64,000 nucleotides of DNA from Halotalea alkalilenta (GCF_001648175.1 NZ_CP015243.1:1674001-1738000), one strand, 5' to 3'. Shown: positions 9,001 to 20,806, numbered from the stretch's first letter. The notes: generated by a model from the sequence alone, not told the origin. A program made the numbers and translations.

Positions 9001-9019
9001 GAAAACGAGAATATTTGCT
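9001..9019. promoter_or_regulatory. Possible Fur box upstream of the HemS-like gene
   Basis: GAAAACGAGAATATTTGCT matches the 19-bp Fur consensus at about 11 positions. It lies in a short AT-rich island 74 bases upstream of a gene expected to be iron-regulated. The match is weak and found by eye, so this is a suggestion only. Confidence 0.3.
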
Positions 9020-9110
9020 ATTAGTGCGGCGAGCAATCACCACCGTCGTCTGCTGAAGAATGAATTTATATCAGCATCTGTATTTTGATTGTTCGTGGCT
9101 ATATTGGGGC

Positions 9111-10106
9111 TCATTGCCTGCGCTGGGCGATCAGCACTGCCCGGCGCGGCGCGGGGTGACCCTCCAGGGTCAGCCGGCGGTCGTCGGGGTCGAGGAAGTC
9201 GGCGAGTGATTGAAAACGCATCCAGTCGGTGCTGCGCTGCTCTTCGAGCGAGGTGTCGCTTTCGTCGACCACGCGCACGTTCTCGAAGCCGCAGCGCTCA
9301 AGCCAGTGGGCCAGCGCCTTGGACGAGGGCAGGAAGTAGACGTTGGGCATGCTGGCATAGCGCTCGCCCGGCACCAGCACGCGCTCGGCATCGCCTTCGA
9401 CCACCAAGGTCTCGAGCACCAGCTCGCCGCCCGGGCGCAGCGCCTCGCGCAGCTGGTGGAGATGATCGAGCGGGGAGCGGCGATGGTAGAGCACGCCCAT
9501 CGAGAACACCGTGTCGAAGGTCTCGAGACGCTCGGGCAGCGCCTCGATGCCGACCGGAAGGAAATGGGTGCGTCCGCCGTCGGCGTCGCCGACGAAATGG
9601 CGCACCGCCTGGAACTGGAAGAAAAATCGCGGCGAGGGATCGATCACCAGCACGAAGGCCGCCCCGGCGCCGGCCATCCGCCAGCCGTGGTAGCCGCTGC
9701 CGCCGCCGACGTCGAGCACCCGGCGCCCGCGCAGGTCTTGCAGGTGTGGCGCGATGCGCTGCCACTTCCAGTCGGAGCGCCATTCGGTATCGATCTCGAT
9801 GCCGCCGAGCGAGAACGGCCCTTTGCGCCACGGCATCAGCTGGCGCAGCAGGTTCTCGCAGCGCGCGCGATCCGCGCCTGAGAGCTCGAGGTCGACCTCC
9901 ACCCGGTCGGTGTCCAGCCTCACCCGGCGCTCGGCCGGCAGTACCGGCAGCTTCTCCACCGCGCGCTGCCAGCCGGGCAGGTCGCCGTGGCGCTTGCGAT
10001 CGAGTCCGGCGGCGAGCTGCTCGGGCAGGCGTGCCAGCCAGCGTTCGAGGCCCTGATCGACGAATGCATGGAAGAGGTCGTGGTGGTGGGGGTCGTAGGT
10101 CGACAA
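9111..10106 (-). CDS. cmoB: tRNA U34 carboxymethyltransferase CmoB
   Basis: A 331-residue protein matching E. coli CmoB along its length: [11 protein letters not shown] and [10 protein letters not shown] in the N-terminal half, a Rossmann SAM-type fold starting [11 protein letters not shown], then [12 protein letters not shown]. It transfers the carboxymethyl group of carboxy-SAM to 5-hydroxyuridine at tRNA position 34, giving cmo5U. The start appears to be TTG at 10106; no in-frame ATG or GTG fits between it and cmoA, and GGGAAG lies upstream. It follows cmoA by 17 bases, so the two form an operon. Confidence 0.94.
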   Translation of the reverse strand: MSTYDPHHHDLFHAFVDQGLERWLARLPEQLAAGLDRKRHGDLPGWQRAVEKLPVLPAERRVRLDTDRVEVDLELSGADRARCENLLRQLMPWRKGPFSLGGIEIDTEWRSDWKWQRIAPHLQDLRGRRVLDVGGGSGYHGWRMAGAGAAFVLVIDPSPRFFFQFQAVRHFVGDADGGRTHFLPVGIEALPERLETFDTVFSMGVLYHRRSPLDHLHQLREALRPGGELVLETLVVEGDAERVLVPGERYASMPNVYFLPSSKALAHWLERCGFENVRVVDESDTSLEEQRSTDWMRFQSLADFLDPDDRRLTLEGHPAPRRAVLIAQRRQ

Positions 10107-10123
10107 CGTGTGGCTTCCCGAGC

Positions 10124-10873
10124 TTAGCTGGCCTTGAGGGCGAGGATCGAGGCGAAGTTGAGATACTGGAACCAGGTGAAATGGCGGGCGAAGCCGGCTT
10201 CTTCCAAGCGCTGGTGATGGATCTCGAGGGTGTCGGTCAACATCACCTCTTCCAGGGCGCTGCGCTTCTGGCTGATCTCGAGCTGGGAATAGCCATTGGC
10301 GCGCTTGAAGTCGTGGTGCAGATCGAAGATCTCACGCTCGACCGCTTCGGGCTCGAAGCGGACCTTCTCCGACAGCACCAGCACTCCGCCCGGCTCGAGC
10401 GCGTCGAAGAGCCGCTCTAGCAGCTCTGCGCGACGCTCTGGCGGCAGGAATTGAAGGGTGAAGTTGAGCACGATCATCCCCGCGGTTCGATACTCGAGCG
10501 CGAGAATGTCGCCCTCGATCAGCTCGACGTCGTCGAGCCTCGCCGCCGGGCAGTGCGCGGCGAGGTTGGCCCGGGCTCGTGCCACCATCGCAGGCGAGAG
10601 GTCCACCGCGGTGAGAGTGAACGGGCGCTCGGCGAGGCGTTCGCAGATCGCAAGGCTCGCCGCGCCGTGGGAACAGCCGAGATCGTAGATGTGGGCGCCG
10701 GGGCGCAGGTGGCGTTCGGCGAACAGGGCGCACATCGCGGTGATCTGGGCATAGCCCGGCACCGAGCGGTTGATCATGTCGGGGAAGCAGCGGGCGACGC
10801 GCTCGTCGAAGGAGAAGCGCGAGATGCGCTCCTGCGGCGTGGCGTAGATATGATCCTGCTGGGCGTCTTTCAT
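10124..10873 (-). CDS. cmoA: Carboxy-S-adenosyl-L-methionine synthase CmoA
   Basis: A 249-residue protein of the class I methyltransferase fold that converts SAM and prephenate to carboxy-SAM, the cofactor used by CmoB. The SAM-binding motif [10 protein letters not shown] and the CmoA-specific N-F-T-L-Q-F-L-P-P and S-E-K-V-R-F segments are present, as is F-D-E-R-V-A-x-C-F-P-D-M-I near the N-terminus. ATG start at 10873. It is the first gene of the cmoA-cmoB operon and diverges from pgi across a 247-base intergenic region. Confidence 0.95.
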   Translation of the reverse strand: MKDAQQDHIYATPQERISRFSFDERVARCFPDMINRSVPGYAQITAMCALFAERHLRPGAHIYDLGCSHGAASLAICERLAERPFTLTAVDLSPAMVARARANLAAHCPAARLDDVELIEGDILALEYRTAGMIVLNFTLQFLPPERRAELLERLFDALEPGGVLVLSEKVRFEPEAVEREIFDLHHDFKRANGYSQLEISQKRSALEEVMLTDTLEIHHQRLEEAGFARHFTWFQYLNFASILALKAS

Positions 10874-11120
10874 TGAGCTTGACCGAAACTTTCGTAAGAT
10901 GACGAGCTAGCGGAACCATGGCCTCGTCGCTGAGCGCCATTCTACGCCGTCGATGCCGCTGGTTACACGGCGGCAGGCGACTTGTAGCGACGCGACGAGC
11001 TATCCTGCCGCACACTGGCTTATGCTTACGGAAGATTCAAAGGTTCGCCGAACCCGAGCGGCCGCGCTCGCGCGGGCGCGGCGGCCGCCCCACCGTCCAC
11101 CCCGGGAGAGAGCACGCAAG

Positions 11121-12758
11121 ATGTCGATCACACAGACCCCCGCATGGAAGGCCCTCGAATCGCACCTCGAGGGCGGTATGCGCGACGTCCACCTCAAGAC
11201 CTTGTTCGCCGAGGGCGAGCGGTTCACCGACTTCTCCCGCCAAGCGGCCGGCATCACCCTCGATCTGTCCAAGCAGCGCATGCGTCGCGAGACCCTCGAC
11301 AAACTGCTCGCGCTGGCCGAGGAGGCCGGGGTCAAGGAAGCGATCCAGCAGCTCACTCGCGGTGATGCGATCAACCTCACCGAAGGCCGCCCGGCGCTGC
11401 ATACCGCGCTGCGCCTGCCCGCCGACGCCGAGCTCGAGCTCGATGGCCGCGACGTGGTCGCCGATGTGCATGCTTCGCTGGCGAAAATGCGCACGCTGGT
11501 CGAACGGCTGCACGCGGGGCAGTGGAAGGGGGCCACCGGCAAGGTGATCACCGATGTGGTCAACCTTGGCGTCGGCGGCTCCGATCTCGGTCCGCTGATG
11601 GTCTCGAGCGCGCTGCGCGGCTATCGGGTGGAGGTCGACAACCCGGTCGCGGTCCATTTCGCCTCGACCATCGATGGCACCCAGCTCGCCGACGTGCTGC
11701 CGAAGCTCGACCCCGAGACCACCATCTTCATCTACTCGTCGAAGTCGTTCGGCACCATCGATACCAAGGCCAACGCCGATACCGCGCTGGTCTGGCTGAA
11801 CCGGGGCACCGGTGTGGAGGAGGCCGCGCTCAAGGCGCAGCACTTCATCGGCGTCTCGACCAAGCCCGAGAAGATGGCCGAGTGGGGCTTCGCCGAAGAG
11901 CACCGGGTGCTGTTCTGGGACTGGGTCGGCGGGCGCTACTCGCTATGGAGCGGGATCGGGCTCGGCATCGCGATCGAGGTCGGGATGGACAACTTCCAGC
12001 GCCTGCTCGCCGGTGCCCACCAGATGGACGAGCACTTCCGCCATGCTCCGCTGGCCGACAACCTGCCGGTGCTGTTCGCCCTCGCCGGGATCTGGAACGT
12101 CAATTTCCTCGATATCCGCTCTCTCGCGGTGCTGCCCTACGACGGCCGGCTCAAGTATCTGCCCGGCTACTTCCAGCAGCTCGAGATGGAGTCCAACGGC
12201 AAGTCGGTGACCAACGCCGGCGCCCCGGTCGATTATTCCACCTGCCCGGTGCTCTGGGGCGAGGTCGGGCCGAACGGCCAGCATGCCTTCTACCAGCTGC
12301 TCCACCAGGGTACCCAAGCGGTCGCCTGTGACTTCATCGCGCCGATCAACCGCTATGATGAGATCGAGAACGACGCTCTGCGTGAGAGCTTCAAGACCCA
12401 GCATCGCTTGGCGCTGGCCAACTGCTTCGCCCAGTCGAGGGTGCTGATGCTCGGCGATGAAGCGATCAAGAGCGAGCAGACGCCGCCTCCCTACAAGCGC
12501 TACGCCGGCAACCAGCCCTCGTCGACGATCCTGCTCGACTCGATCACCCCGGAGAGCGTCGGCGCCCTGGTCGCGCTCTACGAGCACAAGGTGTTCGTCC
12601 AGGGGGTGATCTGGGACATCGACTCGTTCGATCAGTGGGGCGTCGAGCTCGGCAAGAAGATCGCCACCGAGACCGAGGCGATCCTGCTCAGCGGTGAGGG
12701 GCTCGATCAGCTCGACGACTCCTCGCGTCACTTGGTCGAGCGGGTGCGTCGCGGCTAG
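11121..12758 (+). CDS. pgi: Glucose-6-phosphate isomerase
   Basis: A 545-residue protein, normal length for bacterial Pgi. It interconverts glucose-6-phosphate and fructose-6-phosphate. The family signatures are visible: Y-S-S-K-S-F in the sugar-phosphate-binding SIS domain, L-P-Y-D-G-R-L-K-Y-L-P-G-Y-F-Q-Q-L-E-M-E-S-N-G-K, and F-D-Q-W-G-V-E-L-G-K near the C-terminus. The frame is open further upstream, but the ATG at 11121 follows GGGAGAGAG and matches the family start (M-x-x-x-x-x-T-P-A-W). It is probably a single-gene unit. Confidence 0.95.
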   Translation: MSITQTPAWKALESHLEGGMRDVHLKTLFAEGERFTDFSRQAAGITLDLSKQRMRRETLDKLLALAEEAGVKEAIQQLTRGDAINLTEGRPALHTALRLPADAELELDGRDVVADVHASLAKMRTLVERLHAGQWKGATGKVITDVVNLGVGGSDLGPLMVSSALRGYRVEVDNPVAVHFASTIDGTQLADVLPKLDPETTIFIYSSKSFGTIDTKANADTALVWLNRGTGVEEAALKAQHFIGVSTKPEKMAEWGFAEEHRVLFWDWVGGRYSLWSGIGLGIAIEVGMDNFQRLLAGAHQMDEHFRHAPLADNLPVLFALAGIWNVNFLDIRSLAVLPYDGRLKYLPGYFQQLEMESNGKSVTNAGAPVDYSTCPVLWGEVGPNGQHAFYQLLHQGTQAVACDFIAPINRYDEIENDALRESFKTQHRLALANCFAQSRVLMLGDEAIKSEQTPPPYKRYAGNQPSSTILLDSITPESVGALVALYEHKVFVQGVIWDIDSFDQWGVELGKKIATETEAILLSGEGLDQLDDSSRHLVERVRRG

Positions 12759-12829
12759 TCTGGCCGGCAGACGCTCGTCTCCCCGGCGCGTTCGAGCGAC
12801 GGGGAGGCGGGGGTGAGAGAGAAATGATG

Positions 12830-12845
12830 CTGTCTATGCATACAG
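12830..12845. promoter_or_regulatory. LexA (SOS) box ahead of yqiA-parE-parC
   Basis: CTGT-CTATGCAT-ACAG is a perfect CTGT-N8-ACAG core. The 20-base context agrees with the gammaproteobacterial LexA consensus at about 15 positions. TATGCT at 12855-12860 could be the -10 of a promoter that LexA would cover. The nearest downstream genes are yqiA, parE and parC. Confidence 0.55.
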
Positions 12846-12969
12846 TTTTTGCGCTATGCTGGGTCGCCTCTCTGGCGAGGGTGTGTCGCTGAGCGTCGAT
12901 CGCGCCGGCGCCAGAGTGGGCAATGCCTTACGTCGTCGCCTCGTGGAGCGGCGCGAGCGGAGAAAGCGA

Positions 12970-13557
12970 GTGTCCGTCGACAACGTCCTCTACCTGCACG
13001 GCTTCAATAGCCATCCTGATTCCCCCAAGGCTCGACAGACCTGTGACGCCTGTGCGCGGTTGGCGTCGCGTCCGCGCTTCGTCGCGCCGGTGTTGCCCAA
13101 CCGTCCGGCGGACGCTTTCGCGGTGGCGCTCGAGGCGTTCGACTCCCTCAAGGGACCGACGCTGGTGATCGGCAGTTCGATGGGGGGCTTTCTCGCCACC
13201 TGTCTGGCCGAGCGCCGCCGGATCGCGCTGCTCGGCCTGATCAATCCGGCCGTGCACCCCGTTCGCCTGGCGCGCGGCATGGTCGATGTCGAGCAGGTCA
13301 ATCCCATCACCGGTGCGCGTTCGCGGGTCGAACCCTGCTACGTCGATCAGCTGCTCGAGCTCGATCCACCCAGGCCGCGCGAGCCCTCGCGTTTCACCGT
13401 GCTGCTCGGCGGCTGCGACGAGGTGCTCGATCACCGCGAGGCGCTGCGTTTCTACCGCGGCGCGCGGGTGCTGGTGGTGCCAGGAGACAATCATGCGCTC
13501 GGCGCCTATCCGCGCCTGCTGCCCGGGCTGTTAGCCCGCGCCGGCCTGATCGGATAG
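12970..13557 (+). CDS. yqiA: YqiA-like alpha/beta-hydrolase esterase
   Basis: A 195-residue small alpha/beta hydrolase of the UPF0227/YqiA family. It shows L-Y-L-H-G-F-N-S (oxyanion loop), the nucleophile elbow G-S-S-M-G-G and a C-terminal G-D-N-H-A-L with the catalytic His. The family has esterase activity on short acyl substrates; the natural substrate is unknown. The GTG at 12970 is preferred as start because GGAGAAAG lies upstream and the protein then begins right before the first strand. The frame opens at 12856 but that extension is Arg-rich and unlike the family. It sits 67 bases before parE, the conserved position. Confidence 0.85.
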   Translation: MSVDNVLYLHGFNSHPDSPKARQTCDACARLASRPRFVAPVLPNRPADAFAVALEAFDSLKGPTLVIGSSMGGFLATCLAERRRIALLGLINPAVHPVRLARGMVDVEQVNPITGARSRVEPCYVDQLLELDPPRPREPSRFTVLLGGCDEVLDHREALRFYRGARVLVVPGDNHALGAYPRLLPGLLARAGLIG

Positions 13558-13576
13558 GATTCCGAGCAACCCGTGA

Positions 13577-15505
<1,929 letters not shown>

Positions 15506-15553
15506 GGTTGATCAAGTCCAGGCAAGCCGTAGCAGTGAAGGAAGTCCGATCCA

Positions 15554-17827
15554 ATGGCCGATAATTCCGATTTCGAAGCACCCGTCGCCGTGGGCGAGGG
15601 CGATGTCGAGCGCCTGCCGCTCAAGCGCTACACCGAGAAGGCGTATCTCGACTACTCGATGTACGTGATCCTCGATCGCGCGCTGCCCAATATCGGCGAT
15701 GGCCTCAAGCCGGTGCAGCGGCGCATCATCTATGCGATGCGCGAACTGTCGCTGACCGCCAACGCCAAGCACAAGAAGTCGGCACGCACCGTCGGCGACG
15801 TGCTGGGCAAGTTCCACCCTCATGGCGACAGCGCTTGCTATGAAGCGATGGTGCTGATGGCGCAGCCGTTCAGCTATCGCTACCCGCTGGTCGACGGCCA
15901 GGGTAACTGGGGCAGCCCCGACGACCCCAAATCGTTCGCCGCGATGCGCTATACCGAGGCGCGGCTGTCGCGCTTCTCCGAGGTGCTGCTCGGCGAGCTC
16001 GGGCAGGGCACGGTCGACTGGGTACCCAACTTCGACGGCACCCTCGACGAGCCGGCGGTGCTTCCCTCGCGGCTACCGCACGTGCTGCTCAACGGCGGCT
16101 CCGGCATCGCCGTCGGCATGGCCACCGACATCCCGCCCCACAACGTCCGTGAGCTGGTCGAGGCGACCATCCACCGGCTGCGCAATCCGCAGGCGACGGT
16201 CACCGATCTCTGTCGCTACCTGCCGGCGCCCGACTTTCCCACCGCCGCCGAGATCGTCACTCCTCGCGATGATCTCGCCAAGCTCTACCAGAGCGGGCGC
16301 GGCTCGGTGAAGATGCGCGCGCGCTACCGGAGCGAGGAGGGCGACGTGGTGATCACGGCGCTGCCCTACCAGGTCTCCGGCGCCAAGGTGCTCGAGCAGA
16401 TCGCCGCGCAGATGCAGGCCAAGAAGCTGCCGATGGTCGCCGACCTGCGCGACGAGTCGACCCACGAAGAACCGACGCGGCTGGTGATCGTGCCGCGCTC
16501 CAACCGGGTCGACGTCGAGGCGCTGATGGCGCATCTGTTCGCCACCACCGATCTCGAGAAGAGCCACCGGGTCAACATGAACCTGATCGGCCTCGACGGG
16601 CGCCCGCGGGTGATGGCGCTCGACGAGCTGCTCGGCGAGTGGCTCGAATTCCGCCGCACCACGGTGCGCCGGCGTCTCGAGTACCGGCTCGGCAAGGTGG
16701 TCGATCGGCTGCACATCCTCGAAGGCTTGCTGGTCGCCTACCTCAATATCGACGAGGTGATCCGGATCATCCGCGAGGAGGACGAGCCGAAGCAGGCGCT
16801 GATGGCGGCCTTCGCGCTGAGCGAGCGCCAGGCCGAGGCGATCCTCGAGCTGCGGCTGCGTCACCTGGCCAAGCTGGAGGAGTTCAAGCTCCGGGGCGAG
16901 CAGGAAGAGCTCGAGGCCGAGCGCAAGCGGCTCGAGGCTCTGCTCGGCAGCGAGTCGAAGCTCACCGACCTGATCGAGCGGGAGCTGCGCGAGGATGCCG
17001 AGAAATTCGGCGACGAGCGTAGAAGCCCCTTGGTCGAGCGCGAGGAGGCCCGTGCGCTCTCCGAAGTCGAGCTGCTCGGTGCCGATCCGATCACCGTGGT
17101 GCTCTCCAGCCGTGGCTGGATCAGAAGCGCCAAGGGCCACGACATCGACCCGACCTCGCTCTCCTACAAGGCCGGCGACGATTATCTCTGCAGCGTGCGC
17201 GGCAAGACCAACCAGAGCCTGATCCTGCTCGACGACAGCGGGCGCAGCTACACCCTCAGCGCCCACCAGCTGCCCTCCGCCCGCGGCCAGGGCGAGCCGG
17301 TCACCGGCAAGGTCAATCCGCCGGCCGGCGCGCAGATGGTGGCGATGATGCTCGACGTACCCGAGGCGCGCTATCTGCTCGCAAGCGATGGCGGCTACGG
17401 CTTCGTCACCGCGCTCGAGTCGCTGGTCGGACGCTCGCGCGCCGGCAAGGCGGTGCTCACCCTGCCCAAGGGCTGCGCCGTGCTTGCACCGCAGCGGGTC
17501 GAGCCGGACATGCGTATCGCGCTGGTCTCGAACGTTGGGCGGCTATTGGTCTTCGATGTCGGCCAGCTGCCCGAGCTGAACAAGGGCAAGGGCAACAAGA
17601 TGATCGACATCCCCGGCGCGCGCGCCGCCTCGCGCGAGGAGTTCGTCCGCGACCTGGTGGTGCTGCCGCAGGGCGCCTCGCTGGTGATCCACGCCGGCCG
17701 GCGTAAACTGACGCTCAAGCCCGCCGACATCGAGCACTATCTTGGCGAGCGCGGGCGGCGCGGAAGCAAGCTGCCCCAAGGGTTGCAGCGCGTCAGCAGG
17801 CTTGAAGTCGAGGAGGTGCGTGGATGA
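15554..17827 (+). CDS. parC: DNA topoisomerase IV subunit A ParC
   Basis: A 757-residue breakage-reunion subunit of topoisomerase IV. The catalytic tyrosine is at about residue 133 in A-M-R-Y-T-E-A-R. The quinolone-resistance region G-D-S-A-C-Y-E keeps Ser (about 93, E. coli 80) and Glu (about 97, E. coli 84), the wild-type, drug-sensitive residues. A coiled-coil region (about 370-490) and a C-terminal beta-pinwheel follow. It lies 48 bases after parE. Its stop overlaps the serB start by 4 bases, implying translational coupling. Confidence 0.95.
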   Translation: MADNSDFEAPVAVGEGDVERLPLKRYTEKAYLDYSMYVILDRALPNIGDGLKPVQRRIIYAMRELSLTANAKHKKSARTVGDVLGKFHPHGDSACYEAMVLMAQPFSYRYPLVDGQGNWGSPDDPKSFAAMRYTEARLSRFSEVLLGELGQGTVDWVPNFDGTLDEPAVLPSRLPHVLLNGGSGIAVGMATDIPPHNVRELVEATIHRLRNPQATVTDLCRYLPAPDFPTAAEIVTPRDDLAKLYQSGRGSVKMRARYRSEEGDVVITALPYQVSGAKVLEQIAAQMQAKKLPMVADLRDESTHEEPTRLVIVPRSNRVDVEALMAHLFATTDLEKSHRVNMNLIGLDGRPRVMALDELLGEWLEFRRTTVRRRLEYRLGKVVDRLHILEGLLVAYLNIDEVIRIIREEDEPKQALMAAFALSERQAEAILELRLRHLAKLEEFKLRGEQEELEAERKRLEALLGSESKLTDLIERELREDAEKFGDERRSPLVEREEARALSEVELLGADPITVVLSSRGWIRSAKGHDIDPTSLSYKAGDDYLCSVRGKTNQSLILLDDSGRSYTLSAHQLPSARGQGEPVTGKVNPPAGAQMVAMMLDVPEARYLLASDGGYGFVTALESLVGRSRAGKAVLTLPKGCAVLAPQRVEPDMRIALVSNVGRLLVFDVGQLPELNKGKGNKMIDIPGARAASREEFVRDLVVLPQGASLVIHAGRRKLTLKPADIEHYLGERGRRGSKLPQGLQRVSRLEVEEVRG

Positions 17828-19035
17828 CCCTGCGTTTTCTGATCCATGCCGCCGGTGCCGCCCGGCCGGGCCAGCTCGCGACCCTTGGGCTCGCGTTGGC
17901 TCGCGCCGACGCGAGGCTGCTCGACGTCGAGCAGCGGGTCACCTTCGGCAGCGTCGATTTCGACCTGCTGGTGGAGATCGAGGGCGATGCGTCTCGTGAG
18001 GCGCTCGAGGGCGAGCTTAGCGACGCGAGCGACCAGAGCGGGCTGGAGGTCACCCTGTTCTCAGTCGAGCGCGGGGATCACACCCGCTGGCGGGAGACCG
18101 GCGCCCAGCCGCGACTGGTGCTCTCGCTGATGGGGCCGCGACTGCCCGCGCTGGTGGTGGCTGAGGTCGGTCGGCTAATCGGTGCGCACGGGCTTACGAT
18201 CGAGCGGATCGAGCGGCTCTCCGGCCCTGGCGATCTTGGCGACGAGCCCGGCACCTTGGGTGCCTGTCTCGAGTTTCGTCTGCGCGGCGAAACCGATATC
18301 GACGCCCTGCGCCGCGCGGCGCAGGGCGTGGGCGAAACCCACGGCGTCGACATCGCCCTGCAGGCGGACGACGTCTGGCGTCGCCACCGTCGGTTGGTCT
18401 GCTTCGACATGGACTCGACGCTGATCAAGGCCGAGGTGATCGACGAGCTGGCACGCCGCCACGGCGTGTATGAGGAGGTCGCCGAGATCACCGAGCGGGC
18501 GATGCGCGGCGAGCTCGACTTCCAGCAGAGCTTCCGGCAGCGGATGAGCAAGCTCAACGGGCTCGATGAGTCAGCGCTCGCCGAAATCGCCGATGCGCTG
18601 CCGTTGATGGACGGCGTCGAGCGGCTGATGAGCGAACTCAAGCGGCTTGGCTATCGCACCGCCATTCTCTCCGGCGGATTCACCTACTTCGCACGCCGCT
18701 TGCAGGAAAGGCTCGGCTTCGACGAAGTGCATGCCAACGAGCTGGTGGTCCGTGACGGCAAGGTCACCGGCGAGGTGAGCGAGCCGATCATCGATGCCGA
18801 GCGCAAGGCATGGCTCTTGCGCCAGATCGCCGCACGAGAGGGGCTCGACATGGCCCAGACCGTGGCCGTGGGTGACGGCGCCAACGACCTCAAGATGCTC
18901 GCCGCGGCCGGGCTCGGGGTCGCCTTCCACGCCAAGCCGCTGGTTCGAGAGCAGGCTCGCCAGTCGGTTTCGACCCTTGGCCTCGACGCGCTGCTCTATC
19001 TGCTCGGCTATCGGCATGGCGAGCTCAACGCCTGA
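17824..19035 (+). CDS. serB: Phosphoserine phosphatase SerB
   Basis: A 403-residue HAD-superfamily phosphatase for the last step of serine synthesis. The N-terminal half (about 1-180) has tandem ACT-like regulatory folds. The catalytic domain starts with C-F-D-M-D-S-T-L-I, giving nucleophile Asp195 and general acid Asp197, followed by the L-S-G-G-F-T-Y-F motif and V-G-D-G-A-N-D for Mg2+ binding. The length fits the long SerB type of pseudomonads and halomonads. It is coupled to parC by an ATGA overlap and itself overlaps the next NUDIX gene by 20 bases. Confidence 0.93.
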   Translation: MTLRFLIHAAGAARPGQLATLGLALARADARLLDVEQRVTFGSVDFDLLVEIEGDASREALEGELSDASDQSGLEVTLFSVERGDHTRWRETGAQPRLVLSLMGPRLPALVVAEVGRLIGAHGLTIERIERLSGPGDLGDEPGTLGACLEFRLRGETDIDALRRAAQGVGETHGVDIALQADDVWRRHRRLVCFDMDSTLIKAEVIDELARRHGVYEEVAEITERAMRGELDFQQSFRQRMSKLNGLDESALAEIADALPLMDGVERLMSELKRLGYRTAILSGGFTYFARRLQERLGFDEVHANELVVRDGKVTGEVSEPIIDAERKAWLLRQIAAREGLDMAQTVAVGDGANDLKMLAAAGLGVAFHAKPLVREQARQSVSTLGLDALLYLLGYRHGELNA

Positions 19036-19459
19036 ATCCGCCGTTCCCGCCGCCCGGCCCAGGGTGGCGGTCGCCGCCGTGGTGATGCGCGGTACGCAGG
19101 TGCTGCTGGTCGGCAGCTGCCGCTCCGGCGTCGAAGGTTACTGGGGCTTTCCCGGCGGCAAGCTGGAGTTTGGCGAGACCCTGTTCCAGGCGGCCGAACG
19201 CGAACTCCTCGAGGAAACCGGCGTCGAGGCCGTCGCACGCGAGGTTCTCACCGCGGTCGATGTGCTGGTGGGTGGGGCCGTGCGCCCGCGCGCCCACTTC
19301 GTGCTGATCGCAACGCTTTGCGATTACCTGAGTGGTGAACCGGTCGCCGCCGACGATGCCGAATCGGCAGGCTGGTTTCCATTCGAGCGGCTCGATTCTC
19401 TCCCCTTGCATCCGGACGTTTCCGCGATCGTCGAACTCGCCAGGCAGCGGTCGAGCTGA
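19016..19459 (+). CDS. NUDIX hydrolase (nucleotide or ADP-ribose type)
   Basis: A 147-residue protein with a complete NUDIX box (G-K-L-E-F-G-E, then R-E-L-L-E-E-T-G) at about residues 48-70, preceded by W-G-F-P-G-G. This short form resembles MutT/NudC-like and ADP-ribose pyrophosphatase-like enzymes; the substrate cannot be told from sequence. The start at 19016 lies inside serB, overlapping by 20 bases in another frame, so the gene likely depends on serB translation. It ends 55 bases before a convergent gene. Confidence 0.8.
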   Translation: MASSTPESAVPAARPRVAVAAVVMRGTQVLLVGSCRSGVEGYWGFPGGKLEFGETLFQAAERELLEETGVEAVAREVLTAVDVLVGGAVRPRAHFVLIATLCDYLSGEPVAADDAESAGWFPFERLDSLPLHPDVSAIVELARQRSS

Positions 19460-19514
19460 GCCTCGCCCGAGCGCTGCGTCCGTTTCCCGCTCCCTGTCGC
19501 ATCCCGGCGATGGG

Positions 19515-20357
19515 CTATTGCGGGCTACTTGCTCGAGGCTCGCCATCGCCGCTGATCAGCTGCGCGATCTCGGCGAAATCCATCGCCCGCTGCGAGAAAC
19601 TGAAGGTGCCATCGGCGTTGATCTCTCGAGCCGCGCCTACCAGTGCGCCAAACGCGAGCCGCGCGAGCGATGAGCCGAGACTGATGCGCTTGACCCCAGC
19701 GTCCGCCAGCTCCGCGACGCTGAACGTCTCTCCAGGCATGCCCATCACCACGTTGACCGGCTTGGTCAGCGCCTGGCAGATTGTCCGGATCATGCCCAGG
19801 TCGGTGAGTCCCGGTGCGTACAGCACGTCGGCGCCGGCGGCTTCGAACGCTTGCAGCCTCCTGATGGTGTCGTCCAGATCGGTACGGCCCCATAGGAAGT
19901 TCTCGCAGCGCGCGGTCAGGACGAAATCGTGCGCCAGAGCGTTGCGGGCTTCCGCCGCGGCCTGGATTCGTTCGACCGCCAGCCCGAAGTCATGGATCGG
20001 ATCGTCTCGCCGGCCGGTGTAGTCCTCGAGCGAACCCCCGGCAAGGCCGATACCGGCGGCGGCTCGGATCGTTTCGGCGGCACTCGCCGGAGTGTCTGCG
20101 AAGCCCTTCTCGAGATCGGCGGAAACGGGCAGGGGAGTCGCCGCCACGATGGTTCGGCAGTGGTCCAGGGTATCCGCCATGGAGACTTGCCCTTCCGCTA
20201 CGCCGAGTGAAAGCGCCATGCCGGCGCTGGTCGTGGCGAGGGCGCGAAAACCGAGTGCGGCGAGAATACGCGCGGAACCCGTGTCCCATGGATTGGGAAT
20301 GACGAACGCGCCTGGCTGCTCGTGCAGCCGTCTGAAAGTCGTGCCGCTATCGCTCAT
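19515..20357 (-). CDS. Isocitrate lyase/PEP mutase family protein
   Basis: A 280-residue TIM-barrel protein of the ICL/PEPM superfamily. The N-terminal N-P-W-D-T-G-S-A-R segment, T-T-S-A-G-M-A-L-S-L-G, an acidic metal site near S-A-D-L-E-K-G and the G-L-A-G-G-S-L-E-D-Y strand are visible. The K-K-C-G-H motif of true isocitrate and methylisocitrate lyases is absent; T-A-R-C-E-N-F occupies a corresponding position, as in phosphonopyruvate, oxaloacetate and carboxy-PEP-type enzymes. A C-C or P-C lyase acting on a 2-oxo acid is likely, the exact substrate unknown. The gene stands alone with its own upstream region. Confidence 0.75.
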   Translation of the reverse strand: MSDSGTTFRRLHEQPGAFVIPNPWDTGSARILAALGFRALATTSAGMALSLGVAEGQVSMADTLDHCRTIVAATPLPVSADLEKGFADTPASAAETIRAAAGIGLAGGSLEDYTGRRDDPIHDFGLAVERIQAAAEARNALAHDFVLTARCENFLWGRTDLDDTIRRLQAFEAAGADVLYAPGLTDLGMIRTICQALTKPVNVVMGMPGETFSVAELADAGVKRISLGSSLARLAFGALVGAAREINADGTFSFSQRAMDFAEIAQLISGDGEPRASSPQ

Positions 20358-20607
20358 TCGTCATCCCCTTTTCGATATATGTGTTTTTATACAGCTTTCG
20401 GGATTCTAGCCCGATCCGGGCAGTCATGCAGCCATGCCAAGATCCGGGATGGCGATAGCCTGCCAGGCAGTGCAGAGCGCGATAGAAAGTGATCCAGTGC
20501 GCCCTGCGCGCGCCGGGCGGCGAGGCCTGGTAGGGCGTGCTCCAGCAGGGTAGGTGGTCGACGTGGGGTAATTGACCAGCACGCCGGTACGTGTTTAGTT
20601 GGACGGC

Positions 20608-20661
20608 ATGAAAACTTCATTGCCATTCGCCTTGCTTCGACTTACCTCGCCCGCACGCTGA
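20608..20661 (+). CDS. Candidate leu leader peptide (LeuL-like), 17 residues
   Basis: The short frame M-K-T-S-L-P-F-A-L-L-R-L-T-S-P-A-R has four leucines in 17 residues. They are encoded TTG, TTG, CTT and CTT, codons that are rare in this CTG/CTC-dominated sequence, as expected if ribosome stalling on scarce Leu-tRNA controls leuA. GGACGG lies just upstream of the ATG. The hairpin at 20653-20669 covers the stop codon. It was found by eye; the frame is short enough to occur by chance. Confidence 0.5.
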   Translation: MKTSLPFALLRLTSPAR

Positions 20662-20669
20662 AGGCGTGC
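20653..20669 (+). promoter_or_regulatory. Candidate pause hairpin at the leader stop codon
   Basis: GCACGC at 20653-20658 pairs with GCGTGC at 20664-20669 around a TGAAG loop that includes the leader TGA. A polymerase pause hairpin at this position is standard in amino-acid attenuators. Confidence 0.4.
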
Positions 20670-20806
20670 AGGTGCCGCCCGTGTGGTGGAAAAAGCGGTG
20701 GGGAGATCGCAGAGCGAGGCTGGGCAATGAGTGCAGAACGATCGAACGAAGCAGTACAGCCGGATCGATGCGAGGCCAGCGGTCGTCGCGTCCAGGCATC
20801 ATTTCC

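Noticed and set aside
20387..20626. 79-codon minus-strand frame upstream of leuA
   Set aside because: It has no family resemblance and no clear ribosome-binding site, and it overlaps the start of the candidate leuA leader peptide.
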